Positions 34,256 to 45,542 of a stretch of DNA of 64,000 bases are shown piece after piece. The notes beneath the pieces were generated by a model that worked only from the letters and a program-made list of their open reading frames with translations, was not told the DNA's origin and ran no database searches. Position 1 is the first letter of the stretch. Every line of letters begins with the position of its first letter. The translations under genes and the position numbers were made by a program. Source of the DNA: Smittia aterrima (taxonomy: Eukaryota; Arthropoda; Insecta; Diptera; Chironomidae); contig CP093831.1 in NCBI GenBank assembly GCA_033063855.1, positions 17,856,001-17,920,000 on the forward strand, given 5' to 3'.

Positions 34256-34926
34256 TTACTTCCATCTCTTGTTTTCGTAGTCCCATTTGGATGCGAGACC
34301 ATGAATAGGATTCATTTCTAAGTCAAGCATACGCTTCAACTGGGCCTTTTGACGGGATTCCTCGAAGGTCTCTGGATCTTCGCTATAGACTGCAAACATA
34401 TTTCGAAATATAGGAAAACTCGAAACATTGGTTTAAAGCTTGACTCACCGAAAATTGACATCAGCAACGAAACGTAGATGGCCAAAGAGGCAGCGATCAA
34501 AGCAGCACCAATGTGCATTTTCCATTCTCCGGTTGGGTATTTCATCTCGGCGAATGTCTGACAGAAAGATGCACGGTAAAGAGCTTTCTTTTCTTGGATG
34601 GAAAGTTTCTTCCAGTCTCCCTTCTCCTTTTCTCTCAAAGCCTAAAATTGAAGATGTGTTAGCTTGATAGGAGAACTCACATGAAAAAGGATGAGCCTTA
34701 CAAGAACGTCGGGAGTGTTTTCCTTGAAGCGGATGGCGGGCATTGGGTAGTCGACGCGATCCTGGTAGATTGGCTCGCCGTTCCATCCGTATCCAACAAC
34801 ATCACGGTTTCCAATCTTAGCGAGCTGTTCAGCTTGGGCGCTTGAAGATGCTGAGCGAGCAGCCACCAAAGACAATTGAGCTTTGGAGGTGTTGCGGACA
34901 GCAAGAGCCATCATTCGACTTGCCAT
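34256..34926 (-). CDS. COX4: Cytochrome c oxidase subunit 4, mitochondrial
   Basis: Nuclear-encoded structural subunit of respiratory complex IV in the inner mitochondrial membrane. Three exons: 34926-34702, 34641-34449, 34389-34256, giving 183 residues, the normal family size. The N-terminus (MASRMMALAVRNTSKAQLSL...) is a basic, Ser/Ala-rich mitochondrial presequence. Then come the family landmarks IGNRDVVGYGWNGEPIYQDR, the Lys-rich matrix segment (KGDWKKLSIQEKKALYRASF), ATP-site-like TGEWKMHIG, one membrane helix (AALIAASLAIYVSLLMSIFG), and the C-terminal KRMLDLEMNPIHGLASKWDY. A 5' UTR intron is likely: an acceptor (TTTTCGTTGCAG) lies near 34980 and a donor (CGAAGGTAAAT) near 35422, placing transcription start close to 35.5 kb. 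A minus-strand AATAAA lies at 34162-34167. It is divergent from the sulfotransferase gene. Confidence 0.95.
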
Positions 34927-34979
34927 ATTTGTGAATGTTTTTTTTTGTGTATCACCTTACTTGCCTAAACACTGATCTG

Positions 34980-36050
34980 CAACGAAAATAAAACAAGAAT
35001 TAGTTAAAGTGAAATATTTGTGTTTTTCAAGCGAGGTTCTAGACAAGTTTCCTCAGCAAAACCTCTATACAGACAATTATGTAACATTCATATTGAAATT
35101 TCAGCATTTGACAGTGATAAAATCAATCAACAAAGCTATTGATTAGAAGCTGTGATTGCTTATGATCTTATTTGTAGTCAATGCTTTGAATTCTTTTGCA
35201 ATTTTCAGTTTCATAACATTTTCATGAAATTTTAATCAATTTTCTTGTGCTCAGAAAAACTAAAAATTTCACGTCAAATACAAGATTTCATTAGTCACGA
35301 ACTCTAGCACTCTGTAGGGAAATTGACAGTTATTCCACGGAGACCAAAATAAACTCACAGAAACTAATATTTAATGCCGAAAAAATTAAACAAATTCGGA
35401 AAAAAGCAAAGGAAAATTTACCTTCGTTAAATATGGTCGTAAAGTGAAATATTTAACGAAAAACACCAGATTAACGAAAAGAAAAGCGCTTGCTGCAAGA
35501 AATTCCCTTGTTTAAAAGCTTTCTATTGACTTGCTTGTGCTATTTATTTATAAATATTATTTTATCACTTGATGTCCAAACCAGACTTATTTCTAGACTC
35601 AAACGGTCTGTGGGGTCATCAACCTAAATGGAAATATATTAACGTTCAAAATCGTTTAGAGCAATAAAGGTAGCCTCCGAACTGGCTATGGAAATCTTAT
35701 TCAATAAAAAAAACTTGTTTTTCTTTGTTGAGTACTTAGTTTTCGTCGTCAACTTGTTTTCGGTCGAAAGCTCTCAAAATATTTTTAATTTAGTTTTAAT
35801 TCGGATTTCAAAGAGCTACGATGAATAAAATATAACTAAGGCACTGATTTGCGTGAAGTGTTATCAGACTGAAAAACGTTTAAAACTATGGCAAAGTTCT
35901 CCTAAAGTCAGGAAAATGTAAAATTTATCGAGCAAAGAAAAAAAAAATATTTTTTAAAGTTGAAAAAGAAAGAAAGAAGCAATAATTTAAGTATTTTAAT
36001 GTATCGTGTTAAGTCGTGTGCTGTCTGACCTAGTAATTAATCCAGAAAAA
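34980..36050. promoter_or_regulatory. Head-to-head promoter region of COX4 and the sulfotransferase
   Basis: Contains the likely COX4 5' UTR intron (about 34980-35422), its first exon near 35423-35490, and the leader of the sulfotransferase, transcribed away. No TATA box stands out for either. A nine-codon upstream ORF (ATG at 35999, stop at 36026-36028) precedes the sulfotransferase ATG. No other gene seen. Confidence 0.45.
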
Positions 36051-37532
36051 ATGTCGAGACGGGTGAATCTCATCGGAATCTTCACTATAACGTTATCGTT
36101 CTGCATTTTACTGTTTTTCGCTACGAAGAGCTCCAACTATGACTACAAAGAGAACGTTAACCCACTTAGATTTAATAAGTACAGAAATTATTACTACTCG
36201 TCCGATCAACAGCAACAAGTCACGCAGAATCTTTCGGTGACGATCGAAGATGTTCTCAATTTCCAACGCCAGCAAATCGCCGAGGAAATGCTCTACTACG
36301 AGTATCCTAATGGTCGATTTGGAGTTGAAGCGAAGAGTCTTCGTGATCTTACTCCAGAGACGGGTGGAACTCCGATGCGCTCCATTATAATTTCGACGTG
36401 GCGAAGTGGTTCCACCTTCCTCGGCGATGTTTTGAATAGTCTACCCGGCAATTTTTATCATTACGAGCCGCTTTTGACTTATGATATTATGCAAATCAGA
36501 GGCCCACCACATGACAAGCCAGCAATCAAGAGCCTAAAGAAGTTGCTAAAATGCAATTACACAGGACTGGATGAATATCTCGAGTTCGGGCAGAATCACA
36601 ATTACTTGTTCACGCATAACACGCGACTTTGGAATCAATGCCACCTGTTCCCGAATTTCTGTTATCAACCAAAGTTCCTTGAGCCTTTCTGCAAGCTCTT
36701 TCCTCTGCAGAGCATGAAAGTTGTGAGACTGAGGGCAAGGATTGCGGCGAGTTTGCTGCGAGATCCAAGGTGAGTCATTCTAAACACATACAGTCGACAA
36801 ATTGCCAATTAGAATGCCAAAAGCTTGTGCAGGTGAAATGCCGACAAACTCGAAGCACAGACAGAATCGATTTTTTGGCTGCTTTTTTTGAGAACGGTTA
36901 TGCAATCGAATTTATTGAGTTTTGTTTTCTTCATTTAAACAGCCTGAATGTGCGAATTATTCTATTGATTCGTGATCCGCGAGGCTTTTTACAAAGCCGA
37001 AGGCATCGTGTTTGGTGCCCCGGCAATCCCGATTGTGATAACCCGAACATCGCTTGCAAGGATATGATTTCAGATTACAAAGCGGCTGTTGCGCTGGCAA
37101 AGAAGTTTCCAATGACTTTCAAGTGAGTGACCTTGTAGTGGCGGGTCAATGAAACCATCAAAATGCTAATTACGCGACATTTTTCTTTTCTTTCTTGCTC
37201 CTTACAGGGCCATTCGATATGAAGATTTGTCGCTGTCGCCTTACGATGTAACACAAGAGATCCTACAGTTCTATGGTCTGCCATTTGATGAGCGTGTCTC
37301 AGAATTCCTCGATACTCATACGAAAACAAATGTTGGCGGTGTTTCTTCAACTTTCCGCGATTCAAAATCAGCGCCTTTTCATTGGGCGAAGGAGCTACCG
37401 TTCAATGAGGTAAAATATATACAAGACTCATGCAAGGAAGCAATGCGACTTTGGGGCTACAAAGAGGCGTCTAACGCTTCGGAACTTCTTAATAATTTCA
37501 ATCCCCTACTGCCCTTCCCCGACTTTGACTAG
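36051..37532 (+). CDS. Golgi carbohydrate 6-O-sulfotransferase (CHST family)
   Basis: Transfers sulfate from PAPS to the 6-hydroxyl of a sugar in Golgi glycans or proteoglycans. Three exons, 36051-36769, 36943-37122 and 37208-37532 (407 residues), in phase. The ATG at 36051 has an A-rich context; the frame above it has no ATG. Residues about 7-25 are the type II membrane anchor (LIGIFTITLSFCILLFFATK). A Gln-rich stem follows. The 5'-phosphosulfate loop TWRSGSTFLGDVL is at about 116-128. The 3'-phosphate loop is LNVRIILLIRDPRGFLQSR (about 241-259). Further on come the family segments WCPGNPDC, IRYEDLSLSP and EILQFYGLPFD. These match the Gal/GalNAc/GlcNAc 6-O-sulfotransferases (CHST1-7); which glycan it modifies cannot be read from sequence. 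Length is normal. Confidence 0.9.
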
Positions 37533-40500
37533 ACTTAGTATTGACTCGATGCTATTAGTTGAATAATGATTTTGCACGTTGACCGAAATATTTGGCTTGA
37601 ATCTCTCAACGTATAAACGGAGTTTATGAGAGTTTGTTTTGTGAGTGCGAAGATTTTTGAATACACGGCAGACCCAGAAAATCATATTTACTCTTCTTCC
37701 TCTTCTGTAATTTCAAATTTTTCGTCCATGATCAAATCATTTTTAAATTTTCTCATTTCCTGACTATATTATTCCAACTTCAGTTGCGTGCAGAAAAATT
37801 GTTTACCTTGCCCCACCATTTACATTAAATGCAATGCAAAATTGACCCGAGCGACATAAAAAAGCGCTGAAGAGAAAGTTTCAAAGCAAAACATTCTGTG
37901 ATTGAGAGTCGTAAAGCAAAAAACTATCTGTGCTGTTGTTGCGCTTTGTCTTTTATTGCCATCGCTGGCCGTGCGAAGAAATGTCGAACTCTTCTTTCAC
38001 TCGCTGAGAATTAAGCGCGGCCAGAAACTGGCTCAGAGAGAGAGAAACAGCAAGAAAGAAACGGCAATGGAAGAAAGTGTAAGAAGATGGAAGATTTCTT
38101 TTAATTAATTCAGTGTCGTACTTAAGCCATTAAATCCGAGAAAATGAGGTTGTGCTCTTGCGTAATCTCAACGGTTAACTAAGTTTCTCCGTCTATCACG
38201 AGTCCTTAAATTTTGAAGATGGAAAAAGTTTGATAAAATGACTCGCGCACAACTTAACGGAAATGACAAATCGGCTTTCAATGTTTGGAACATGTAGACG
38301 TTGAAACAATCCGGTAAGCGTCACGTTCGACCAAATGAAGAGAAGAAAAAACGTATTTACTCAAACAAAAATCGAGAAACGATAACGAAAATCAATTTGA
38401 ATCGCTAATGGAATTGAATTATTCGACGTGTAATTGATGAGAACAAAAAGAACTCAAACTCACAATTTTTTAATACAATAAACATTTTGCATCGAAAGCA
38501 AAGTAATCACACATTCGAAATAGATTACCGGATGACTGTCGACGCAGAGTTATAGAAATATTGATCAATTAATGAGTCTCTGAACAATTCACGCATTAAA
38601 CATTAAGCATCTAGGGAGCACATTCCACGAATGTCAACAGAAGTCACATTTGATAGAATTGTTGTAGCCACATACATATCACAAAGCTCGAGGGCGTGGA
38701 ATTGTTAATTCAAGGACGTGAAGGTTAATTTTCGAGTTTAGAGAATCTTCTTCCCCAACTAAACACGGCCTTGGCAAAGATCTGAGAGAAACTTTATGAA
38801 TCAAAGTCTCTAAAAACAAAACAAAAATCGCTGCGTGCAATAAAACAAATTTCATAATGAATGGCATCCGATAGTCGAGCTAGAGAGTAACAATGAGGGG
38901 AAATGTAAAATTACAATGATAGCATCGATTACGAGGAAGGCAATGAATGCAAGCTCCACACTTAACCCGACAATGAATGCAGTTTTAAAGTCCACAATTT
39001 ATGTCTTCTGTGTTGAACGGGAATTTGAAAGGCAGCTCCATTGTATTTTTGTTGAGCGGCAGTAACATTTCTGACTGTTTGATAACAGCGGATGAAAACA
39101 GCGAACGAGTTTTTGTAAACTGTCGCTATTGTGTTTTAGAAGCATTTCTGTTGTGAAATAAACTTTTTTCTCTGACTCTCGAAGTCGAGCAATATTTCCG
39201 CAAAAAGATGTTACCATTGTAAAGTTGTAAAACTTCTTTTGCTTTGTTTCTCTCATGTGAGCAGATGAACTTTCTCAAGTTTCTGTTTGAACTGAGCTAA
39301 CAGAATAAAGCTCTTGAATCGCATGTCACAATGATTTGATGTCTAACAAAGGGCGATTATGACTTTCATGCCTTGCATTCATTAATTCTTGTCAGGTGCC
39401 TATGGCAAAGAAAGAAATCTCGCATGAGACGTCACGAGCAAATGTCGCCTTCCCTTCCTTAGCACCGAAAAGTTCGCGGCAGAAACATTAATTAAACAAG
39501 TTTTCCGCCTCATTCTCATTCTTTCGCTCGACTCGGAAACTCGGCTCACACCCAACGATGTTGTTAGTTACAAGTAATTAGATATGTGTGGATTTTAAGA
39601 CGAAACTGAATACGTAAGATTACACCGATTAATGTCATTTTGAGGACTTTTATCGGCACATCGCGACTTTCTACAAACGATTGTTAATTAGTTTTGATAT
39701 GCGAAGAAAGGGAGAAGAAAATCAATTTAGAACGAACTTGGTACTTCCAGGCGAAGCGTTGTCGTTCATCAGCGACGTGGGTGGGATAGAAAGTTTAAAA
39801 ATAGTGAATCAAAGGGAGGGAAGCGAAAGTATTCGTTCTGTGGAAGATAAAATTAACGATTGAATGACACGAAGAGCGACTAGGGCTTGATGCCATTGGA
39901 AAATTAGATTTCTGAGCATTTGCTGCATTTTAATTTGATTTCGCTTGTTTCTATAAATCAGAGTTTTCTCTGAATTGTAAGGTTGGGAATACAAGAGCTC
40001 AAAAACTTCGAGATTGCTCTGATCAACGTAACATTGTCGTTGAACAGTCCCCATGAAAAAAATCGAGACAAAAGCCGCCTCAGACTTTCCGTTTCTGCTC
40101 TTATTTGTAAGTTGATTAAAACTCCATTTAAAATCATGACACAATGAATCTCGAACACGGTGAATAAAACAGTTATCTTAAAGATGAACTGGAATATTGT
40201 TTTCGCATTGGAAGCAAGTAATTGAAAGCCGCTCTGGAGAAGTTTTCATCAACAATAATTAAAATCATGAAGCGTTATGTTGTCGCGTTGATTTATGTAT
40301 ATTTTATCAGCACCAGCGATGATGTAAAACTGGGACAAAGCGACAGTTGCGTCATTACAAAAGTATTTCCCCAAAGTATTGGTCGATAACGTGATTTTAT
40401 CTTTAGTCATTCAGAACATAATGTGACGCAACTGATCGATGAATCCCATTTTTAGACGAGAAAAAATCTGTAGAATTTAAAAACAATTGATAAACGAACT

Positions 40501-43500
40501 CTCACATATACACACAAAAGCTTTCTAGTAAAGCTAATGAACGACACATACTCACAGCCGGAGCCTCATCACATTGCATTTTTATTTGAGTTTAATTGAT
40601 ATAATCAATTGGAAAGATCAAAGTTATCCTAAGACACTTTTTTTTCTTGTGTAATTAGTTCTTGTTTTATTAAATATTCTCTGTTACGAATTTGAATAAA
40701 TTATTTATTTAATTTTAATTATTCTTTTGTTCATTTTGTTATCATCATTCATCATCGTCACAAACATTTTTTTTATCTCAACAGCTTCTGAGTCTCAAAT
40801 GAATTAGTGCCTTTCTCCCTCCTAAAAAAGAAATAGTTTGCGAGATTTAATGTGAAGAAAATATCGGAAAATCAAATTTAATGGCTCAATAAAAAAAGAT
40901 GTAAACTTTCAATAGCAGCAAACTTTGTTTAAACTTTTTCAGCAGCTCACATGTGGTTTGATCTAGTTTGAAAATAGAGTTTTTTAAGCTTTTCAGAAAT
41001 ACATAGTATGGTAAACATGCAGGAAAACAAGTTGAGCTCCTTGTTCGAGAGGAAATTCATTAAAAACTTTTGAGACATTCGATATTCGTCGTTGCTACGC
41101 CTGTGTTAACTAAAAACTTGTTTCGAAAGTTTATTATATTATTTTATCTTTATTTTAGGGTGATGAGTGTAATAAATCATATCAACTTGATATGCATCGC
41201 TAACTGGCGGTTTCGAAAACGAATCGTAATCTTTGAAAGAATGATATGAATCTTATATTTAAGGCACACTTTATATTTAATAAGATTACTTCTTAATTAA
41301 CGAGAAATCGTCATTTTAATAAAGTCGATAGAATGTCAAATTTAAAAACTTTTGTATTGTTTTGAACTGCAGGACAAAAAATGCTACTAGAGGGCGCAAT
41401 CAAGTTTTTCGACTCGTTCCTCTATTGGCCGACATCCGAACTAACCCATCTGAAGGAAAATGTGTTCTTGAAATTTCAAAAATTAATGGAAATAAAAAAC
41501 ATAAAACAAGTGGTTTCTGAACGATTTATTTAATAGCAACAAGCTTAAAGCAAGGCCAACTAGTTATCCAACAAGCTTCTAATAACGAAAAGTTATTTGT
41601 TTCAAGTGTTCTGCTGTAATATTCTGGTGAGTTCCAATGTTTACATTTTTTATTTAAAATTCATCGTCATACCAACATCAAAGCAGTGTGCTTTGAAATT
41701 TCTTGATTATCCAAGCTTTCTGCTTCTAATCAGCTGTTTTTATCAGTTTGTCGTATCTTAGTTCAATTTAAGTTTAGCCAGAAAGGAAAAAAAGATAAAA
41801 GCATTTTGCATAAATAATATTTTCTACCTAACTCAAGCTATTTTGGATCAAGAAATTCGAACCATGAAATATTTATAAATTCTCCTCGCAAATCCTGCGC
41901 TTGATCTCAATCCCCTTAAAGAGAGAATATCTTTCGCACGTTTTATAAAACAACGCGGTGGAAGAAGGTACAGCATAGTGATATTTCCATAAAAATGAAC
42001 TCTCGGGACGAGTAATGACATTGAAACGCTTCAGGTTACTTAAACACAAAAAAAATGTTTGCCAGCTAAACTTATGGAAGTAGATGTAACGCAGACGTGC
42101 TCGAGTATTGCCGTAATTATTTTAAAGATCGCAATTAAAATAGAAAACATGAAACTGTTGAATAAAATAGCAAAGTAAAGCTCTCGGGGATTAAACCCAT
42201 TCGTTGCCATAGAAAACGTACATTCCCTGCTACATTTTTTCCTTTTCAAAATCAACATCCATCGCTTTCAATTAGTTTTCGCATTTTATTTACTCAAGAA
42301 ATGAATTCATTTATTTGAGATGAATGGAATTGAAAGCTGAACAAAAACTATTTCGTCCTTACGATGATTTCAAGGACTCAGCAGACGAAAAAAAAAATCA
42401 TCTCTCTTCTGCAAAGTAATCATTTCGATTTGAAAGAAGAAAAAAGTTAAAGATATGCGAAGCGGTACGATGGTTCACGAAATCATCTCACGGTCCTTTG
42501 CATTTGCCTCATCGCAACGAAAGATTTATTCATCACGAGACTCGATGTACTACGATGAACATCAACAATATTGGACTCCTCAGTTAAATGAATAATTCAT
42601 TTGATGTTCACTTAAAGTAGAATTCTTGGGTTTAACTAAATTATTCTTGAATGTTTACTTTTACGTTCAATTAAACCAAAGCCGACAAGGATGAAGTGAA
42701 TGATTGAACAAGCTCTTGGGAATCATATGAAGAACTAAAGAACGATGACGAGTTTCGTGAAAGTGCTTTTGAAAATGAATCCTTAAAAAGACTTTGAACC
42801 AAAGAAGTGACGTTGTGTGAAGTGACATTTAAAGATAATTTAGATCCCATTTTGCGCTCGTTCAAGACGATCAATCAACATTCAAACGACTCGCGAGAGA
42901 ATTGATCTGAAGCGTAAACGTGTGGGCTGGAAACTGAAAGTGATAGAGCGTGCAAGCGAACAACATGGCTTTCGAGATGACTGACTTGATATTGAATAAT
43001 CAATGACTCTGTCAGCGAACGATTGATTCGCCGTCTCTTCCGATGCTGCATAAATTCATGAAAAAGTTTTTTTTACGTCGTGCGATTCACCGAATAGATT
43101 TTTTTTTACTTCCATATTATACAGGAGCTTTTTCCATAAAATATTATGAAGTTCTATATTAATCCGATTCAAACGAGCAAAACTCAAACTAACGAGAAAA
43201 AGTTTTTTTTTTCGATTAACCTGGACTCAATTTCTGATTTCATCTGTCGACTGAGAAGCTTTCTTGATCCTTTTTTGATTGAATACGAAGGCGTCATCAT
43301 CATACTTTCGTTAAAAAGGTCCTATCGATTGTTGTGAAAGCTCTTGTTAACGAGATCGATGAATATCTAAAAGAGAATGTAATTGAGTTTCCGGATCACT
43401 TCTCCATTGAATTGATCGCATTAGGATGTTCTAGAAATTTTCATATTACAAATTAATGTCACATTGTAAAGGAAATTTAATTCTTTTCGCCATGAAAGCT

Positions 43501-45542
43501 ACATCGAGAGCGTTTCTGCAAGATTAATTATCCAACAAATTTATAACAGCACATGGCGCATTAAGAGTCATAAATTGTGATGAACATAACTCCGAAACAT
43601 AAATCACCGATTATGCTTTCCAAGCGTGTATGTCGAAGGATGATAAATCACACTTTTGATAAATAATCGAGCGCATTTCTTAATTGCAATCATTGAAAAG
43701 GAAGTAAGGCGTCAATAGTAAATTCTTCATTCGTCTTAATCTAACTGATTAGTTCTTAAGTAGATTTTCTGATAAATCCTTTCATCTTCAAGATTATGAT
43801 AAATTAGTCGGTAATGTAATTTCATCATAACATTGTTACGAGGTTACGTCATTAACATCTTAATCTCATTGAATTAAGACACCCAGGCCTTTAATGAGTC
43901 GTATTAAATTAATCACCGACTTAACAATAAAGCTGCATCACAAATTTGCAAGGTTGTCTACTCTACTGTTTCCCTTCGGATTAACATCTCAGCTTAATTC
44001 TGCTAGATTCTACAATCAGCTTAAAACAAAGCTTAAAAGCCTTTACATTTTCTTCTCGAAAGATTAAAAAAAGAACCTCTTTCAAATTAACAATGAAATG
44101 AAGTCAAATGAAAGATTGAATTTTCTTTTTGAACTGTGGTGAAAAGGAAAACCATCATCACTCAAGAGATGAGAGTTCGAATGGCAAAGAGTGAAGACTC
44201 GAGAAAAGATGAAAGCTTAACCTTAGGGAATTAAATCCTTATTCATCCAATCAGAAAACTGACCTATCTAAGTCGAAAGTCAAACATGTTGACGACTCTC
44301 GTTATTGACAACATGTCCATCAACACTCCTGAAACATTTGTGGAGGCATTCCTATCTTTTTATTCGATTACAATGTTAACTTTGATGGACGAAGAGCTGT
44401 TTGCCATAAAAATCACTCAAATTCCATAAATATTTGATTGCGCTGTCCCTGTAAAAACACGAAAGGAGAATAAACAAACAAAGTAGAAAAGTTTGTGCAC
44501 GTTTGTGGGTCGCTTCAATGTGAGGTTTGCTCCTGAAAAATTATTGTTCCACTTGATTAGCTGAAACGCGAGTTTAAGTGGAAAATCGATATGACTTTGA
44601 CGGCATGAGTTTATTTGATTCGAAACAATTGCCAAGAATTTTCCCCGATCAACGATTTCCACTTGTACATTTTCTCCCTCCGCTCCTTGTGCGCATAGCA
44701 TTATATTTTCTCTGAGCGAAGCGACAAAGCTCGCTGATAGTACGACCGAGTAAGACGAGGGAAATTTTTTATTCTCATCGCCCTCAGTAGCGGTTCGAAC
44801 TCTCTTGCGTCAAGTTCTAATCTTCGCATCTGTCCGTAGTTGAAATATTTTTTTAAGTGAAACAACAAAAATAAAACTCTTGAAGATATAAACTGTAGAA
44901 AAGGAAATTCCACCTTCACAAATGGATTATTGTCTTGGAAACTTTTTCATTTTCACTTTCGGTAATGTTTTGTTTTCATCATTCGAGGATTAACGTGAGG
45001 AAATTGAGTGAAGACGGTTTTATGCCGCAAAACGAGCCTGAGTGAGAGAAAAGAAAGAAAACTTTGCTGCCTCAAAAAGTATCATAAAAAATCTATTCGA
45101 GGAGAAAACGTTCCGAATATTTTTCGGGGGTGAACGAGAAGAAAAGGGAAATATGTAAGAAACATCGACGAACTGCTGTGCTCGAAAAAGTGTGTTCAAG
45201 GAGGAAGAAAAGTGGAGAATATGTTCCATAGGAAATTCATTATGTAATTTGCGGTCGTCTCAGAGCATACTTTGTGACTTCATGGACTTGATGTTGTCTC
45301 GTTCAGGACAAATTGTTGCTGCTGCTTCCAACTACCGTTCGCTGACAAACCAATTTTGCTGTGAAAATGGAAAAAAAAACTTTTGGAAAACAAAACTTGT
45401 GCAATTAATTAAATAGTTGTGAATATTTTTTTTAAATCATTTTGTGTGGAATTTAGAAACAATCGAAACTTTTAAAGTGATATGACGTTAAACTCACTAA
45501 CAGTGACTTGGTTTATTTCTCCACTGATCAGGTCGCAATATC
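37533..45542. other. Intergenic, no supportable gene
   Basis: Eight kilobases of AT-rich sequence with only short open frames. The most gene-like, a 62-codon minus-strand frame at 38679-38867 with a hydrophobic start, lacks other support. A CTCF-like motif at 41384-41397 is listed separately. The 5' UTR of the DHHC gene should lie at the right end; a GATCAG acceptor-like site occurs just before its ATG. Confidence 0.45.
41384..41397 (+). promoter_or_regulatory. CTCF-like motif
   Basis: CTACTAGAGGGCGC differs at one base from the CTCF core consensus CCASYAGRKGGCRS, a motif kept from insects to vertebrates. It is isolated within a large intergenic space, as expected for an insulator. A match of this strength can arise by chance in a window this size, though GC-rich motifs are less likely in such AT-rich sequence. 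Confidence 0.35.

Noticed and set aside
37902..38108. 68-codon frame with a hydrophobic stretch followed by a basic tail
   Set aside because: Starts with TTG, preceded in frame by a stop, so no Met can start it; no acceptor site that would rescue it as an exon was evident.
38679..38867. 62-codon minus-strand frame with a signal-like start (MKFVLLHAAIFVLFLE)
   Set aside because: It has an ATG and hydrophobic start but no promoter elements, no family resemblance and lies in sequence that looks like spacer. Chance is likely; RNA evidence would change this.
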